DNA of 64,000 nt from Actinacidiphila cocklensis. GTDB taxonomy: Bacteria > Actinomycetota > Actinomycetes > Streptomycetales > Streptomycetaceae. A model generated the notes under the pieces. The model made no database searches, was not told where the DNA came from, and saw only the letters and a list, made by a program, of their open reading frames with translations. Of this stretch, positions 27,006 through 36,022 are shown one piece after another. Both the position numbers and the translations under genes were made by a program. The stretch is from assembly GCF_907177275.1 (NCBI RefSeq), contig NZ_CAJSLV010000042.1, forward strand, positions 62,001 to 126,000. The letters are read 5' to 3'. How positions within the stretch are numbered: position 1 is the stretch's first letter; every line of letters starts with the position of its first letter.

Positions 27006-27742
27006 CCCCACCCGCCATCCGGATCAGCGGCCTGACCCGCTCCTTCGGCGCCCGCACGGTACTCGACGGGATCGACCTCGACATTCCGGCCGGCCAGTTC
27101 GTCGCGCTGCTCGGCCACAGCGGGTCCGGCAAGAGCACCCTGCTACGGGCCATAGCCGGCCTGGACCACGAAGTCACGGGCAACGGCGAACTGCGCACGC
27201 CGGAACGGGTGTCGGTGGTCTTCCAGGACTCCCGGCTGCTGCCCTGGCGCCGCGTGCTGGACAACGTGGTGCTCGGCCGACGAGGGAAGGACGCCCGCGA
27301 ACGCGGGCTCAGCGCCCTCGCCGAGGTCGGCCTGGCCGGGCGGGAGGAATCCTGGCCGAACCAGCTGTCGGGTGGCGAGGCCCAGCGTGCCGCGCTGGCC
27401 CGGTCCCTGGTCTGGGACCCCGAACTCCTGCTGGCCGACGAACCGTTCGGCGCCCTCGACGCGCTGACCCGGATCAAGATGCACACCCTGCTGCGTGAGC
27501 TCTGGGAGCGCCACCGGCCTTCCGTCCTGCTGGTCACCCACGATGTCGACGAGGCGATCGTGCTCGCCGACCGGGTCCTCGTACTCGAGGACGGACGTGT
27601 CGGCCTCGACCTGGCCATCGACGTCCCGCATCCGCGCTCCTACCGCGATCCGCTGCTGAGCCGGTACGGCGAGCGGCTGCTCACGGCACTCGGCGTCAAC
27701 GATTCCCCTCAGGACGAGACCCGGCAAGGAACCGCCATATGA
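26981..27742 (+). CDS. ssuB: ABC transporter ATP-binding protein (sulfonate type)
   Basis: 253 residues, ATG behind AAGGG inside the end of the permease gene. All motifs are present: Walker A GHSGSGKST, Q-loop VVFQDSRLLPW, signature LSGGEAQRAALARS, Walker B LLLADEPFGALDA and H-loop LVTHDVDEA. It energises uptake by the permease. The stop codon overlaps the next start (ATGA), so the whole set is translationally coupled. Confidence 0.9.
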   Translation: MATHTGQLTPPAIRISGLTRSFGARTVLDGIDLDIPAGQFVALLGHSGSGKSTLLRAIAGLDHEVTGNGELRTPERVSVVFQDSRLLPWRRVLDNVVLGRRGKDARERGLSALAEVGLAGREESWPNQLSGGEAQRAALARSLVWDPELLLADEPFGALDALTRIKMHTLLRELWERHRPSVLLVTHDVDEAIVLADRVLVLEDGRVGLDLAIDVPHPRSYRDPLLSRYGERLLTALGVNDSPQDETRQGTAI

Positions 27743-29088
27743 CCAGGCAGCTCCACCTCAACGCATTTCTGATGAGCACCGGCCACCACGAGGCGTCGTG
27801 GCGGCTACCGGAGAGCGACCCGCACGCGAGCGTCGACGTCGGCCACTACCGCAACCTGGCCCGGATCGCTGAGCGCGGAACGTTCGACTCGCTGTTCCTG
27901 GCCGACGGGCCGGTGCTGTTCAGCAGCGTCGGGCAACGCCCCTCCGGCACGCTCGAACCACTCACGCTGCTGACCGCGCTGGCCGGAGCAACCGAGCACA
28001 TCGGCCTGATCGCCACCGCGTCCACCTCCTACAACTACCCCTACAACCTGGCCCGTACCTTCGCCTCGCTCGACCACGTAAGCGGCGGCAGGGCCGGCTG
28101 GAACATCGTGACCACCGCGGGCGCGGCGGCCGCGCGAAACTTCGGGCTGGACGAGGAACCCGCGCACACCAGCCGGTACGAACGGGCCGCCGAGTTCCTC
28201 GAGGTGGCGCTCAAGCTCTGGGACAGCTGGGAGGACGACCTCGTCGTCGGGGACAAGGCCTCGGGAGTCTGGGGAGACACGGCGAAACTCCATCCGCCCG
28301 AGCACCGGGGCCGCTACTTCAGGGTCGAGGGCGCCCTGAACGTCCCCCGTCCCCCGCAGGGCTACCCGCTGCTGGTGCAGGCGGGTTCGTCCGAGGACGG
28401 CAAGCGGTTCGCCGCGCGTTACGCGGAGGCGGTGTTCACCGCGCAGCAGACCCTCGGTGAGGCGCAGGACTTCTACGCCGACCTCAAGGCCCGTACCCGC
28501 GCGGCGGGGCGCGATCCGGAAGGGATCAAGGTCCTGCCGGGGATCGTTCCAGTCATCGGGGACACCGAAGCCGAGGCCCGGCGCCGAGAAGCCGAACTCG
28601 AAGAGCACATCGTCCACGAGCACGGGCAGCGTCAACTCGAACAACTCCTGAACGTGCCGCCCGGGACGCTCGAACTGGACGCGAAGCTGCCGGCCGACCT
28701 GCCACCGGAGAGCGCAATCGAGGGGTCCAAGAGCCGCTACACACTCGTCGTGGAACTGGCCCGTCGCGAGCACCTCACGGTACGCGAGCTGATCGGCCGG
28801 CTCGGCGGCGGACGCGGGCACCGTACTTTCAGCGGCACACCCGAGCAGGTGGCCGACACCATCGAGGACTGGTTCGGGGCGGGGGCGGCCGACGGCTTCA
28901 ACATCATGCCGGCCGTGCTGCCGTCGGGGCTCGACCTCTTCGTGGACCACGTCGTGCCGATCCTGCGCGCCCGCGGTCTGCTGCGCACCGAGTACGTCCC
29001 CGGGCAGACGCTGCGCGAGCGCTACGGGCTGCCGCGCCCGGCGAACCAGCACGTGGGCGATCGGGCCGCAGCCCTTGCCGCGCGATGA
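27739..29088 (+). CDS. Flavin-dependent LLM-class monooxygenase (NtaA/SnaA/DszA family)
   Basis: 449 residues. Starts LHLNAFLMSTGHHEASWR and contains GRAGWNIVTT, the NtaA/DszA branch of bacterial-luciferase-like enzymes that use reduced FMN and oxygen. Related enzymes open sulfones and aminopolycarboxylates. Beside a sulfonate transporter, desulfurisation of an imported organosulfur compound (for example a sulfone or alkanesulfonate) is the likely task. No flavin reductase gene lies in the operon, so FMNH2 must come from elsewhere. Confidence 0.85.
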   Translation: MTRQLHLNAFLMSTGHHEASWRLPESDPHASVDVGHYRNLARIAERGTFDSLFLADGPVLFSSVGQRPSGTLEPLTLLTALAGATEHIGLIATASTSYNYPYNLARTFASLDHVSGGRAGWNIVTTAGAAAARNFGLDEEPAHTSRYERAAEFLEVALKLWDSWEDDLVVGDKASGVWGDTAKLHPPEHRGRYFRVEGALNVPRPPQGYPLLVQAGSSEDGKRFAARYAEAVFTAQQTLGEAQDFYADLKARTRAAGRDPEGIKVLPGIVPVIGDTEAEARRREAELEEHIVHEHGQRQLEQLLNVPPGTLELDAKLPADLPPESAIEGSKSRYTLVVELARREHLTVRELIGRLGGGRGHRTFSGTPEQVADTIEDWFGAGAADGFNIMPAVLPSGLDLFVDHVVPILRARGLLRTEYVPGQTLRERYGLPRPANQHVGDRAAALAAR

Positions 29089-29139
29089 ACATCCGCACGA
29101 ACGGACGAGCAACGCACCACTTTCGAGAGGAAACCTCAG

Positions 29140-30057
29140 ATGACTTTGACCGCTGAAACCGTGACCGGACTGGAGATCCGAAAGGTCACCGCCAGGATCG
29201 GTGCGCAGGTGTCGGGCGTCGACATCAGCCGGGAACTGGACCAGGTGACCGTGGGCGCGCTGCGAGCGGCGCTCAACGAGCACAAGGCGCTGGTGTTCGA
29301 CGACGTCGACCTCGACGACGAGGGCCAGCAGCGCTTCGCCCGGCACTTCGGCGAACTGACCACAGCGCACCCGACCGTCCCCTCCGTCGAGGGTGCCCCG
29401 AACATCCTGCCGGTCGACAGTGAACGGGGGCGCGCGAACCACTGGCACACCGACGTCACCTTCGTGGTCAACCCGCCCCAGGCCAGCACGTTGCGCAGCA
29501 TCGTGATCCCGCCCTACGGCGGGGAGACGCTGATCGCGAACGCCGCCGCTGCCTACCGTGACCTTCCCGAACCGCTGCGGAACCTCGCCGACACCCTGTG
29601 GGCGGAGCACACCAACGACTACGACTACGCAGTGCCGCAGGAGAGCCTCGACGAGGAGAAGGCCGCTCAGCGCGCGCAGTTCACCTCGATCGAGTTCCGT
29701 ACCGCGCACCCGGTCGTCCGGGTGCACCCGCTCACCGGCGAGCCCGGGCTGTTCATCGGCGGCTTCGCCCAGCGGATTGTCGGCCTGTCGGTCCCCGAGT
29801 CACGCAAGATCCTGGACCTGCTGGAAAGCTACGTCCGCCGGCCGGAGAACATCCTGCGGTGGCGCTGGTCGCCCAACCAGCTCGTGCTGTTCGACAACCG
29901 CATCACCCAGCACTACGCGATCGACAACTACGACGACCAGCCGCGCCGACTCAACCGCGTGACGGTCGCCGGAGACGTGCCGGTCGGAATCGACGGCAAG
30001 TCGAGCTACTCGATCAAGGGTGACGCCTCGCACTACACCACGGTCGCCCGGCCCTGA
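29140..30057 (+). CDS. tauD: TauD/TfdA-family Fe(II)/2-oxoglutarate dioxygenase
   Basis: 305 residues, ATG after GAGAGGAAA. Iron ligands appear as HWHTDVTF (H-x-D) and, near the C-terminus, TQHYAIDNYD, with the 2-oxoglutarate Arg in QPRRLNRVTV. Taurine and alkylsulfonate dioxygenases of this family release sulfite. As the last gene of the operon it offers a second route to sulfur besides the flavin enzyme. Taurine specificity is not proven; some homologues act on alkyl sulfates or herbicides. Confidence 0.85.
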   Translation: MTLTAETVTGLEIRKVTARIGAQVSGVDISRELDQVTVGALRAALNEHKALVFDDVDLDDEGQQRFARHFGELTTAHPTVPSVEGAPNILPVDSERGRANHWHTDVTFVVNPPQASTLRSIVIPPYGGETLIANAAAAYRDLPEPLRNLADTLWAEHTNDYDYAVPQESLDEEKAAQRAQFTSIEFRTAHPVVRVHPLTGEPGLFIGGFAQRIVGLSVPESRKILDLLESYVRRPENILRWRWSPNQLVLFDNRITQHYAIDNYDDQPRRLNRVTVAGDVPVGIDGKSSYSIKGDASHYTTVARP

Positions 30058-30068
30058 GCGGCCCCGGG

Positions 30069-30106
30069 GGACCCGGCCCTGCCGCACACGCGGCGGGGCC
30101 GGGTCC
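30069..30106 (+). terminator. Strong terminator of the sulfur operon
   Basis: A 17-bp stem, 30069-30085 against 30090-30106, with one G-U pair and an ACAC loop, starts 12 bases after the dioxygenase stop. It ends the operon and may also stop transcription from the opposite side. Confidence 0.85.
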
Positions 30107-30109
30107 CGC

Positions 30110-30260
30110 GCCGCGACGGGCGCAGGCGGGCAACGGTGTCCTCGAGGTCGTCGACGGCGAACATGACGCGGTGCGTGCCCAGAATGCCGTGCGGCCGGTT
30201 GCGCGGCCCGGCGCTGACCACCGCGGGGCTGCGGTACGCGTCGCGGCGTGCATGAGGTCG
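30110..30260 (-). pseudogene. VOC (glyoxalase/dioxygenase) domain fragment
   Basis: The minus strand reads AYRSPAVVSAGPRNRPHGIL then GTHRVMFAVDDLEDTVARLR, the typical middle strand and helix of vicinal-oxygen-chelate proteins. There is no start, no stop in a sensible place, and the terminator of the sulfur operon follows. A remnant of about 45 residues. Confidence 0.4.
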
Positions 30261-30525
30261 TCCCGATCCGCCCGGCGGAACGCGGCACCGCAGCCTTCCA
30301 GCCGTTCGTATCCGTCGCCCGGCCCTCCGCCGCCCGCGTCCGGGACCGCCGAAACAGGCGGCGGACCAGCGAGAGCGAGGGTCGCGGGCCGGACACCGCG
30401 TTCAATGGTCATGGCCGAAACGATTCCGTCCGCCGCACGGGATGGGCCGAAGGCCGGACAGCAAGTCGTCACGTGGCGCAGGATTCCGGGACGTAACCAC
30501 CAAATCCCGACTCAGGGGGGTTTCC

Positions 30526-31248
30526 ATGGCCATGGCCGTCCCGCTCCACAACGTGATCGACCAGCGCATCGCGCAGTCCTCGCTGGCTCCCGTGCCGCCG
30601 GCGGCTCCGCAGTTCACCAACACCGTCGCCCAGGGAGTCTTCATCGACAACGCGTGGCCCACCATCAACGTGACCGGCATAGGCCGTCCCACCGGCCCCG
30701 GAAACGGAGCGGTCACGGTCAGCAAGACCACTGTCGACGGCAACGCGTTCAAAGCGGCGCTGTCCCCGCGAGAGCTCGCGGCCCTGGGCTGGTCCGCAGG
30801 TCGCCCGCCGGCCGCGGACGTGGACAGGGCTTACCTGGGTTGGGGCGCCGAACGCGCGCGCAGGAGACCGTTCTACGCGGTCTGCGACGGGTTCGCCTGC
30901 GCGACGATCGCCATGCTCGTGGCCACCAGGAACGGTCTGCCCATCGGCACGACGGTGGAGTGGTTCGGGATGTACTCCGGCGGCATGTCCGCGACCGGCC
31001 ACGCCATCACCGTGGTCGACCGCCCAGCGGGCAGCCTCCCCGCGACCCCCGGCACCTGGGGCAACACCTGCGTGGTCGTCGACCAGTGGTACGCCCTCCA
31101 GGCCGGCGGCAACCCCTCCATCTACGTCAACGGCGCAGCGGCCAACGCCGCCTACGTCAACTGGCTCACCGCCCCCGGCAACACGCTCAAACTGATGGCC
31201 ACCTTCACCGCCGGCACCTACAACTGGCTCCAGGTCCCCGCCATCTGA
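30526..31248 (+). CDS. Unknown protein with papain-like Cys-His-Asp arrangement
   Basis: 240 residues; the ATG at 30526 (a second six bases on) follows GGGGGG. There is no signal peptide or membrane helix. The C-terminal half contains FYAVCDGFACATIAML, then GHAITVVDRP about 40 residues later, then GNTCVVVDQWYALQ. The Cys, Gly-His and Asp spacing and flanking residues resemble YopT-type (C58) peptidases and papain-fold toxin domains. The N-terminal 90 residues match nothing I know. It stands alone, with a hairpin at its end. A catalytic function is inference only. Confidence 0.55.
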   Translation: MAMAVPLHNVIDQRIAQSSLAPVPPAAPQFTNTVAQGVFIDNAWPTINVTGIGRPTGPGNGAVTVSKTTVDGNAFKAALSPRELAALGWSAGRPPAADVDRAYLGWGAERARRRPFYAVCDGFACATIAMLVATRNGLPIGTTVEWFGMYSGGMSATGHAITVVDRPAGSLPATPGTWGNTCVVVDQWYALQAGGNPSIYVNGAAANAAYVNWLTAPGNTLKLMATFTAGTYNWLQVPAI

Positions 31249-31269
31249 GAGGGCACAAGGCCTGTCGGC

Positions 31270-31296
31270 ATCCCTGGTGACCTCGATACCAGGGAT
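31270..31296 (+). terminator. Hairpin after the papain-like gene
   Basis: ATCCCTGGT (31270-31278) pairs with ACCAGGGAT (31288-31296) around nine bases, 21 bases after the stop codon. A likely intrinsic terminator. Confidence 0.6.
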
Positions 31297-31497
31297 CCTG
31301 GCAGGGAAGACACCGCGGGGAGATCGATCCCTCGCACGACGCCGTATGAGGGGCGCTGGTTCAGCTGTTGCGGGTGCGGGACCAGCGGTAGCGCTGATCC
31401 AGTCCGTCATCGTTGGTGCCTTCCGTCAGGCAGCGGCGCGGGTGGTGGCTCCGCCGGCCTGCTTGTCCTTCACCGTCGCCTTGTGGCGCATCGCCAG

Positions 31498-32517
31498 TCA
31501 GCGGCGCCGCTGGTCGGCCTGCAGTTCGACGTCGCCGTAGCTGTTGTCGGCGGGGTTGACGGTGACCCCGGGGGCGACGATCTCGTCGATGCGGTCGAGG
31601 ACGTCGGCCGGGAGCGCCACGTCGGCGGCGGGGAGGAACGCGTCGAGCTGCTCCATGGTGCGTGGTCCGATGATCGCGGAGGTGACGCCGGGGTGGTGGA
31701 CCACGAAGGCGACGGCCAGCTCGATCAGGGTCAGGCCGCTCTTGTCAGCGAGGACCGCGAGTTGCTCGACGGCGTCGAGTTTGCGCTGGTTGGCGGGGCT
31801 GGTCATGTCGAAGCGGGCCTGCGGGCGCGCGGCGGAGGCCGGGCCGGAGGAGGAGTCCTTGCGGTAGCGGCCCGAGAGCCAGCCGCCGGCCAGTGGGCTG
31901 TAGGTCAGCGTGCCCATGCCGTGGCGGCGCACCGTGGGGAGCACGTCCTCTTCGATGCCGCGGACGAGGATCGAGTACGGCGGCTGCTCGGTGACGAACC
32001 GCTCCAGACGGCGTTCGCGGGAGGTCCACTGGGCTTCGACGATCTGGGAGCCGGAGTAGGACGAGGAACCGATGTAGCGGATCTTCCCCTGCCGCACGAG
32101 GTCGGACAGAGCGCCGAGGGTCTCGGAGATGTCGGTGTCCGCACTGGGACGGTGGACCTGGTAAAGGTCGATGTACTCGGTGCCCAGGCGCTTGAGGGAG
32201 TTCTCGACCTCGCGGATGATCCAGCGCCGCGAGCCTCCCCGCTGGTTGGGGTCGTCCTGACTCATCGGCATGAAGAACTTCGTCGCCAGGACCACGTTCT
32301 CGCGTCGGTCCTTCAGCGCCTTCCCGACGATCTCTTCCGAGATGCCGGCGGAGTACACGTCCGCGGTGTCGACGAAGTTGATGCCGGCGTCCAGGGCGCG
32401 GTGGATGATCCTGATGGAGTCGGCTTCGTCCTCGTTGCCCCAGGGGCCGAACATCATCGCGCCCAGGCAGAGCGGGCTGACCTTGACGCCGGTGCGGCCG
32501 AGCGGTCGGTAGTGCAT
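31498..32517 (-). CDS. Aldo/keto reductase
   Basis: 339 residues with the full AKR tetrad: Asp and Tyr in FVDTADVYSAGISEE, Lys in VLATKFFMP, and His in YQVHRPS; NADPH-binding segments near the C-terminus (VTSAIIGPRTMEQLDA). It belongs to the YajO/Gfo-type branch. Expected to reduce aldehydes or ketones with NADPH. It lies 24 bp downstream of an XRE regulator on the same strand, probably one transcript. Confidence 0.85.
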   Translation of the reverse strand: MHYRPLGRTGVKVSPLCLGAMMFGPWGNEDEADSIRIIHRALDAGINFVDTADVYSAGISEEIVGKALKDRRENVVLATKFFMPMSQDDPNQRGGSRRWIIREVENSLKRLGTEYIDLYQVHRPSADTDISETLGALSDLVRQGKIRYIGSSSYSGSQIVEAQWTSRERRLERFVTEQPPYSILVRGIEEDVLPTVRRHGMGTLTYSPLAGGWLSGRYRKDSSSGPASAARPQARFDMTSPANQRKLDAVEQLAVLADKSGLTLIELAVAFVVHHPGVTSAIIGPRTMEQLDAFLPAADVALPADVLDRIDEIVAPGVTVNPADNSYGDVELQADQRRR

Positions 32518-32541
32518 GGAGTTGTTCTCCTCGTCGGGTGG

Positions 32542-33447
32542 TCAGTCGTTTCGGGAGGGTCTGGAGGGGACGACCGTGCCGGTACTCGCCCAGCTGGCCA
32601 GGAGGCTCAGGGCCTCCTGCTCTCGCGAGTCCGGCTCGGGGGTGTAGAAGTTCAGGCGCAGGCCCGGGTCGGACGGCAGGTCCATCGCCTCGTAGGGCAG
32701 TGCGAGATCGCCGACCAGCGGGTGGTGCAGGTTCTTCACGCCGCTGCGGTGGAACTTCACGTCGTGGCGGGCCCAGCGGCGGGCGAATTCGTCGCTCTTG
32801 GTGGTGAGCTCCCCGATCATGTCGGTCAGGGCCTTGTCGTGGGGTGCTCGGCCTGTCTCGGTGCGCAGGAAGGCGACGGAGTCGTTGGCGCCCTTGTCCC
32901 AGTCGGTCCAGAAGTCCTGGGCGGCGGGGTCCAGGAACAGGAAGCGTGCGGTGTTGACCGGGCCGCACTGGGCGAACAGCGGGGAGTCGAAGACCGGCGC
33001 GTACAGTGCCCGGCCCAGTTCGTTGGCGGCCAGGATGTCGAACCGTGCGTTGCGTACGTACGCCGGCACGTCGGTCATCGAGTCGAGCAGCCGCACGATG
33101 GTGGGCCGCACGCGTGAGGCGGTCACGTTGGGGCGCCGCCCTGACGGGGTGGCCGAGCGGGCCAGGTCGTAGAGGTAGGCGCGTTCGGCTTCGTTGAACC
33201 GCAGGGCGTGGGCCAGAGCCTCCAGGACCGAGTCGGAGACACCGCTGAGGTTGCCGCGTTCCAGACGGATGTAGTAGTCCACGCTCATTCCGGCGAGCAG
33301 AGCGACCTCCTCGCGGCGCAGGCCCGTGACGCGGCGATTGCCTCCGTAGACCGGCAGCCCGGCCTGTTCGGGGGTGATCCGCGCGCGCCGGGTGCTGAGG
33401 AATTCGCGGACCTCGGCGGCCAGGTTCTTCTTGTCGATGCCGGCCAT
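32542..33447 (-). CDS. XRE-type regulator with MmyB-like ligand-binding domain
   Basis: 301 residues. The N-terminal HTH is TGLRREEVALLAGMSVDYYI followed by RLERGN, the exact form seen in actinomycete MmyB-like regulators; the C-terminal two thirds (PAYVRNARFDILAANELGRA) is the MmyB-like PAS-type domain thought to bind fatty acyl ligands. Such genes usually lie beside the short-chain or aldo/keto oxidoreductase they control. Here it precedes an aldo/keto reductase and is divergent from an alcohol dehydrogenase. Confidence 0.88.
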   Translation of the reverse strand: MAGIDKKNLAAEVREFLSTRRARITPEQAGLPVYGGNRRVTGLRREEVALLAGMSVDYYIRLERGNLSGVSDSVLEALAHALRFNEAERAYLYDLARSATPSGRRPNVTASRVRPTIVRLLDSMTDVPAYVRNARFDILAANELGRALYAPVFDSPLFAQCGPVNTARFLFLDPAAQDFWTDWDKGANDSVAFLRTETGRAPHDKALTDMIGELTTKSDEFARRWARHDVKFHRSGVKNLHHPLVGDLALPYEAMDLPSDPGLRLNFYTPEPDSREQEALSLLASWASTGTVVPSRPSRND

Positions 33448-33748
33448 GGTCAGATTCCGAAGACTTCTCTGGCGACGGTGATCATGCTGCGGTCGCGGGG
33501 GCTCATGAGCTGCCGGGCTGGTGTCGGACGGGAATCCTGGGGCACGAGTGGCTCCTCCTGATCGGCGTGAATCCTGTGCCGGCTCTTCCACCGTAGATCC
33601 GCTGCCCGCAGGGCTGCGAGGTACTGCCATTACCTGGAAGAGCAGTAACTCCCACCTGAGGGCCTTGGCGCGGTTGTCTGGAGGAAGACCGAGGGACTTG
33701 CCGTGCGAGACCAGGTCTGAGAGCCGAAACCGCCTCGAAGGGAAGACC

Positions 33749-34783
33749 GTGCGCGCAGCACTCATGTACGCAGCAGGCGACGTCCGCGTCGGGAACGTCG
33801 CCGACCCGAGCCTGAAGGAGCCCACCGACGCGCTGGTCCGCATCACGACGGCCTGCATCTGTGGCAGCGACCTGCACCCCTACCACTCCCTGTCCGCGTC
33901 AGGCGGCCCGGTCCGCATGGGCCATGAGTTCATCGGCGTCGTCGAGGAAACCGGTCGCGAGGTCACCTCGGTGCGCAGGGGCGACCTGGTCGTCGCCCCG
34001 TTCGCGTACTCGGACGGGACATGCGAATTCTGCCGGGCCGGGCTGCAGACCTCCTGCCTGCACGGCGGTTTCTGGGCCAGGAACGGCATCGACGGCGGGC
34101 AGGGAGAGGCAGCACGCGTGCCGCTGGCCGACGGCACCCTCGTCAAGCTTCCGGTCAGCGCGGACGACGCGCTGATCCCCTCCCTGCTCACCCTCTCCGA
34201 CGTGCTGGGCACCGGCCACCACGCCGCCGTCTGCGGCGGAGTCAAGCCGGGCAGCACCGTCACCGTGATCGGGGACGGCGCCGTCGGCCTGCTCGCTGTC
34301 CTGGCCGCCGAGCGGCTCGGCGCCGAGCGCATCGTCCTCATGGGCCGGCACACCGCCCGTACCGACCTGGGCCGGGCCTTCGGGGCGACCGACGTGGTCG
34401 CCGAGCGCGGTGGCGAGGGCATCGAGAAGGTGCGCGAGCTCACCGGTGGCGGCAGCGCGATCGTCATCGAAGCGGTCGGGCACCGCCCCGCCTACGAGCA
34501 GGCGTACGGAGTGGTCCGCCCCGGCGGCACGATCAGCCGCGTGGGCGCGCCCCAGTACGAGCAGGCCCCGATCGGGTTCGGCAGCCTCTTCGGCCACAAC
34601 ATCACCTTGACCGGTGGCCCCGCCCCGGCACGCGCCTACACCGACGAGCTCCTGCCCGACATCATGGAAGGCCGTATCGAGCCCGGCCGCGTCTTCGACC
34701 GTGCCGTCGACCTCGACGGCACGCCCGAGGGCTACCGGGCCATGGACGCCCGGGAGGCCCTGAAGGTGCTGGTGCGGCCTTGA
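33749..34783 (+). CDS. Zinc-dependent alcohol dehydrogenase family protein
   Basis: 344 residues from the GTG at 33749 (GAAGGGAAG upstream). Catalytic zinc ligands are in ACICGSDLHPYH and GHEFIGVVEE. The structural-zinc loop keeps only three cysteines (TCEFCRAGLQTSC) instead of four. The Rossmann motif is VIGDGAVGLLAVLAAERLGA. An NAD(P)-dependent dehydrogenase of unknown substrate. It is divergent from the XRE regulator, which probably controls it, and is followed by a second aldo/keto reductase. Confidence 0.85.
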   Translation: MRAALMYAAGDVRVGNVADPSLKEPTDALVRITTACICGSDLHPYHSLSASGGPVRMGHEFIGVVEETGREVTSVRRGDLVVAPFAYSDGTCEFCRAGLQTSCLHGGFWARNGIDGGQGEAARVPLADGTLVKLPVSADDALIPSLLTLSDVLGTGHHAAVCGGVKPGSTVTVIGDGAVGLLAVLAAERLGAERIVLMGRHTARTDLGRAFGATDVVAERGGEGIEKVRELTGGGSAIVIEAVGHRPAYEQAYGVVRPGGTISRVGAPQYEQAPIGFGSLFGHNITLTGGPAPARAYTDELLPDIMEGRIEPGRVFDRAVDLDGTPEGYRAMDAREALKVLVRP

Positions 34784-34949
34784 GAAGGCACTGTGAGATC
34801 ACCGAGGCGGTCGGCGCGGTGCACCGTCTCGGCGCGCTGTCGACCATCCGGGTGACCACCGGCACCGCCGCGGCACACCGCGCGACCAGGCCTGCGATGT
34901 CGTGGCCACGACCACCGCGCAGCGCGCGCCGGCGCACGTGGCCGGGCGT

Positions 34950-35084
34950 GGTGTGGGTCAGCCGCCTGGACCTGCACCGGGCGCCGCCCTGACCGGCTCC
35001 GCCGTCCTGCTCGTACCGGCCCTCGCGGCCGTCCTTACGCTCTTCGTGCCCTCACAGGCCGCGCACAACGAAAGGACCGTGTGA
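34950..35084 (+). pseudogene. Possible C-terminal remnant of a transporter
   Basis: The plus frame ends with a hydrophobic helix (GAALTGSAVLLVPALAAVLT) and a short polar tail, like the last helix of an MFS exporter. Its TGA overlaps the start of the aldo/keto reductase gene (TGATG), an arrangement of genuine coupled genes. Sequence before about 34950 is not transporter-like, so only the tail seems to survive. Confidence 0.3.
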
Positions 35085-36022
35085 TGCAGACCCTCACCCT
35101 CAACAACGGCATCCAGATGCCCGCCCTCGGACTCGGCGTCTTCCAGACCCCGCCCGAGGAGACCAAGGCCGCCGTCAAGGCCGCGCTCGACCTCGGCTAC
35201 CGGCACATCGACACCGCCGCCGCCTACGGCAACGAACACGAGGTCGGCCGGGCCGTCCGCGACTCCGGCGTACCGCGCGGCGAGATCTTCATCGAAACGA
35301 AGATCTGGATCAGCGACTACGGACGAGACGAGACGCTGCACGGCTTCGACAAGAGCGCCGCCAAGCTGGGGGTCGACCAGATCGACCTGCTGATCCTGCA
35401 CCAGGCCCTGCCGTCGGACTTCGACCGGACCCTGGCTGCCTACCGCGCACTGGAAACGCTTCTGGCCGACGGCAAGGTCAGGGCCATCGGCGTCAGCAAC
35501 TTCATGGTCGACCACCTGACGGCGCTGATCGAGGCGACCTCCGTCGTCCCCGCGGTGAACCAGCTGGAGATCCACCCCTACTTCCAGCAACGCTCCGTGC
35601 TCGACTTCGACGACGGGCACGGCATCGTCAACCAGGCGTGGTCCCCCATCGGAGGGATCACCTTCTACCCCGGCTACGGCCACGACCGCAGGAGTGTCCT
35701 GCAGGACCCGGTGGTCACCCGCATCGCCGAGCGGCACGGCAAGAGCCCGGCCCAGGTGCTGCTGCGCTGGGGGATCCAGCACGGTCGCTCGGTCATTCCC
35801 AAGTCCACCAAGCCGAAGCGGATCGCCGAGAACATCGATGTCTTCGACTTCGCACTCACGCCCAGCGAGCTCACCGCCCTCGACTCGCTCGAAACCGGCA
35901 GGCGTGGCGGCCCCGAGCCCGAGACCGTCACCCTCGCCGCCTACGGCCGCGCCATCCCCGAGAGCGCACCTGTCTCCTTGCTGAGCAAGGTTCCGCGCGG
36001 TTCGAAGCCGGCCGAGGAGTAG
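35084..36022 (+). CDS. Aldo/keto reductase (AKR5-like)
   Basis: 312 residues; ATG seven bases after AAGGA. Tetrad residues: Asp and Tyr in HIDTAAAYGNEHEVG, Lys in FIETKIWIS, His in LLILHQAL. The typical AKR5 ending SVIPKSTKPKRIAENIDVFD binds the NADPH phosphate. Related enzymes are 2,5-diketogluconate reductase and similar carbonyl reductases. Its 3' end overlaps an acetyltransferase gene on the opposite strand by 82 bp. Confidence 0.87.
   Translation: MQTLTLNNGIQMPALGLGVFQTPPEETKAAVKAALDLGYRHIDTAAAYGNEHEVGRAVRDSGVPRGEIFIETKIWISDYGRDETLHGFDKSAAKLGVDQIDLLILHQALPSDFDRTLAAYRALETLLADGKVRAIGVSNFMVDHLTALIEATSVVPAVNQLEIHPYFQQRSVLDFDDGHGIVNQAWSPIGGITFYPGYGHDRRSVLQDPVVTRIAERHGKSPAQVLLRWGIQHGRSVIPKSTKPKRIAENIDVFDFALTPSELTALDSLETGRRGGPEPETVTLAAYGRAIPESAPVSLLSKVPRGSKPAEE

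Noticed and set aside
24618..30057. Reading the TauD-like gene as proof of a taurine operon
   Set aside because: The family covers several alkylsulfonates, sulfates and aryloxy acids; only an organosulfur role can be inferred from context.
31426..31491. 21-codon minus-strand frame with good codon use just after the aldo/keto reductase
   Set aside because: No ribosome binding site and too short to judge; kept only as a curiosity.
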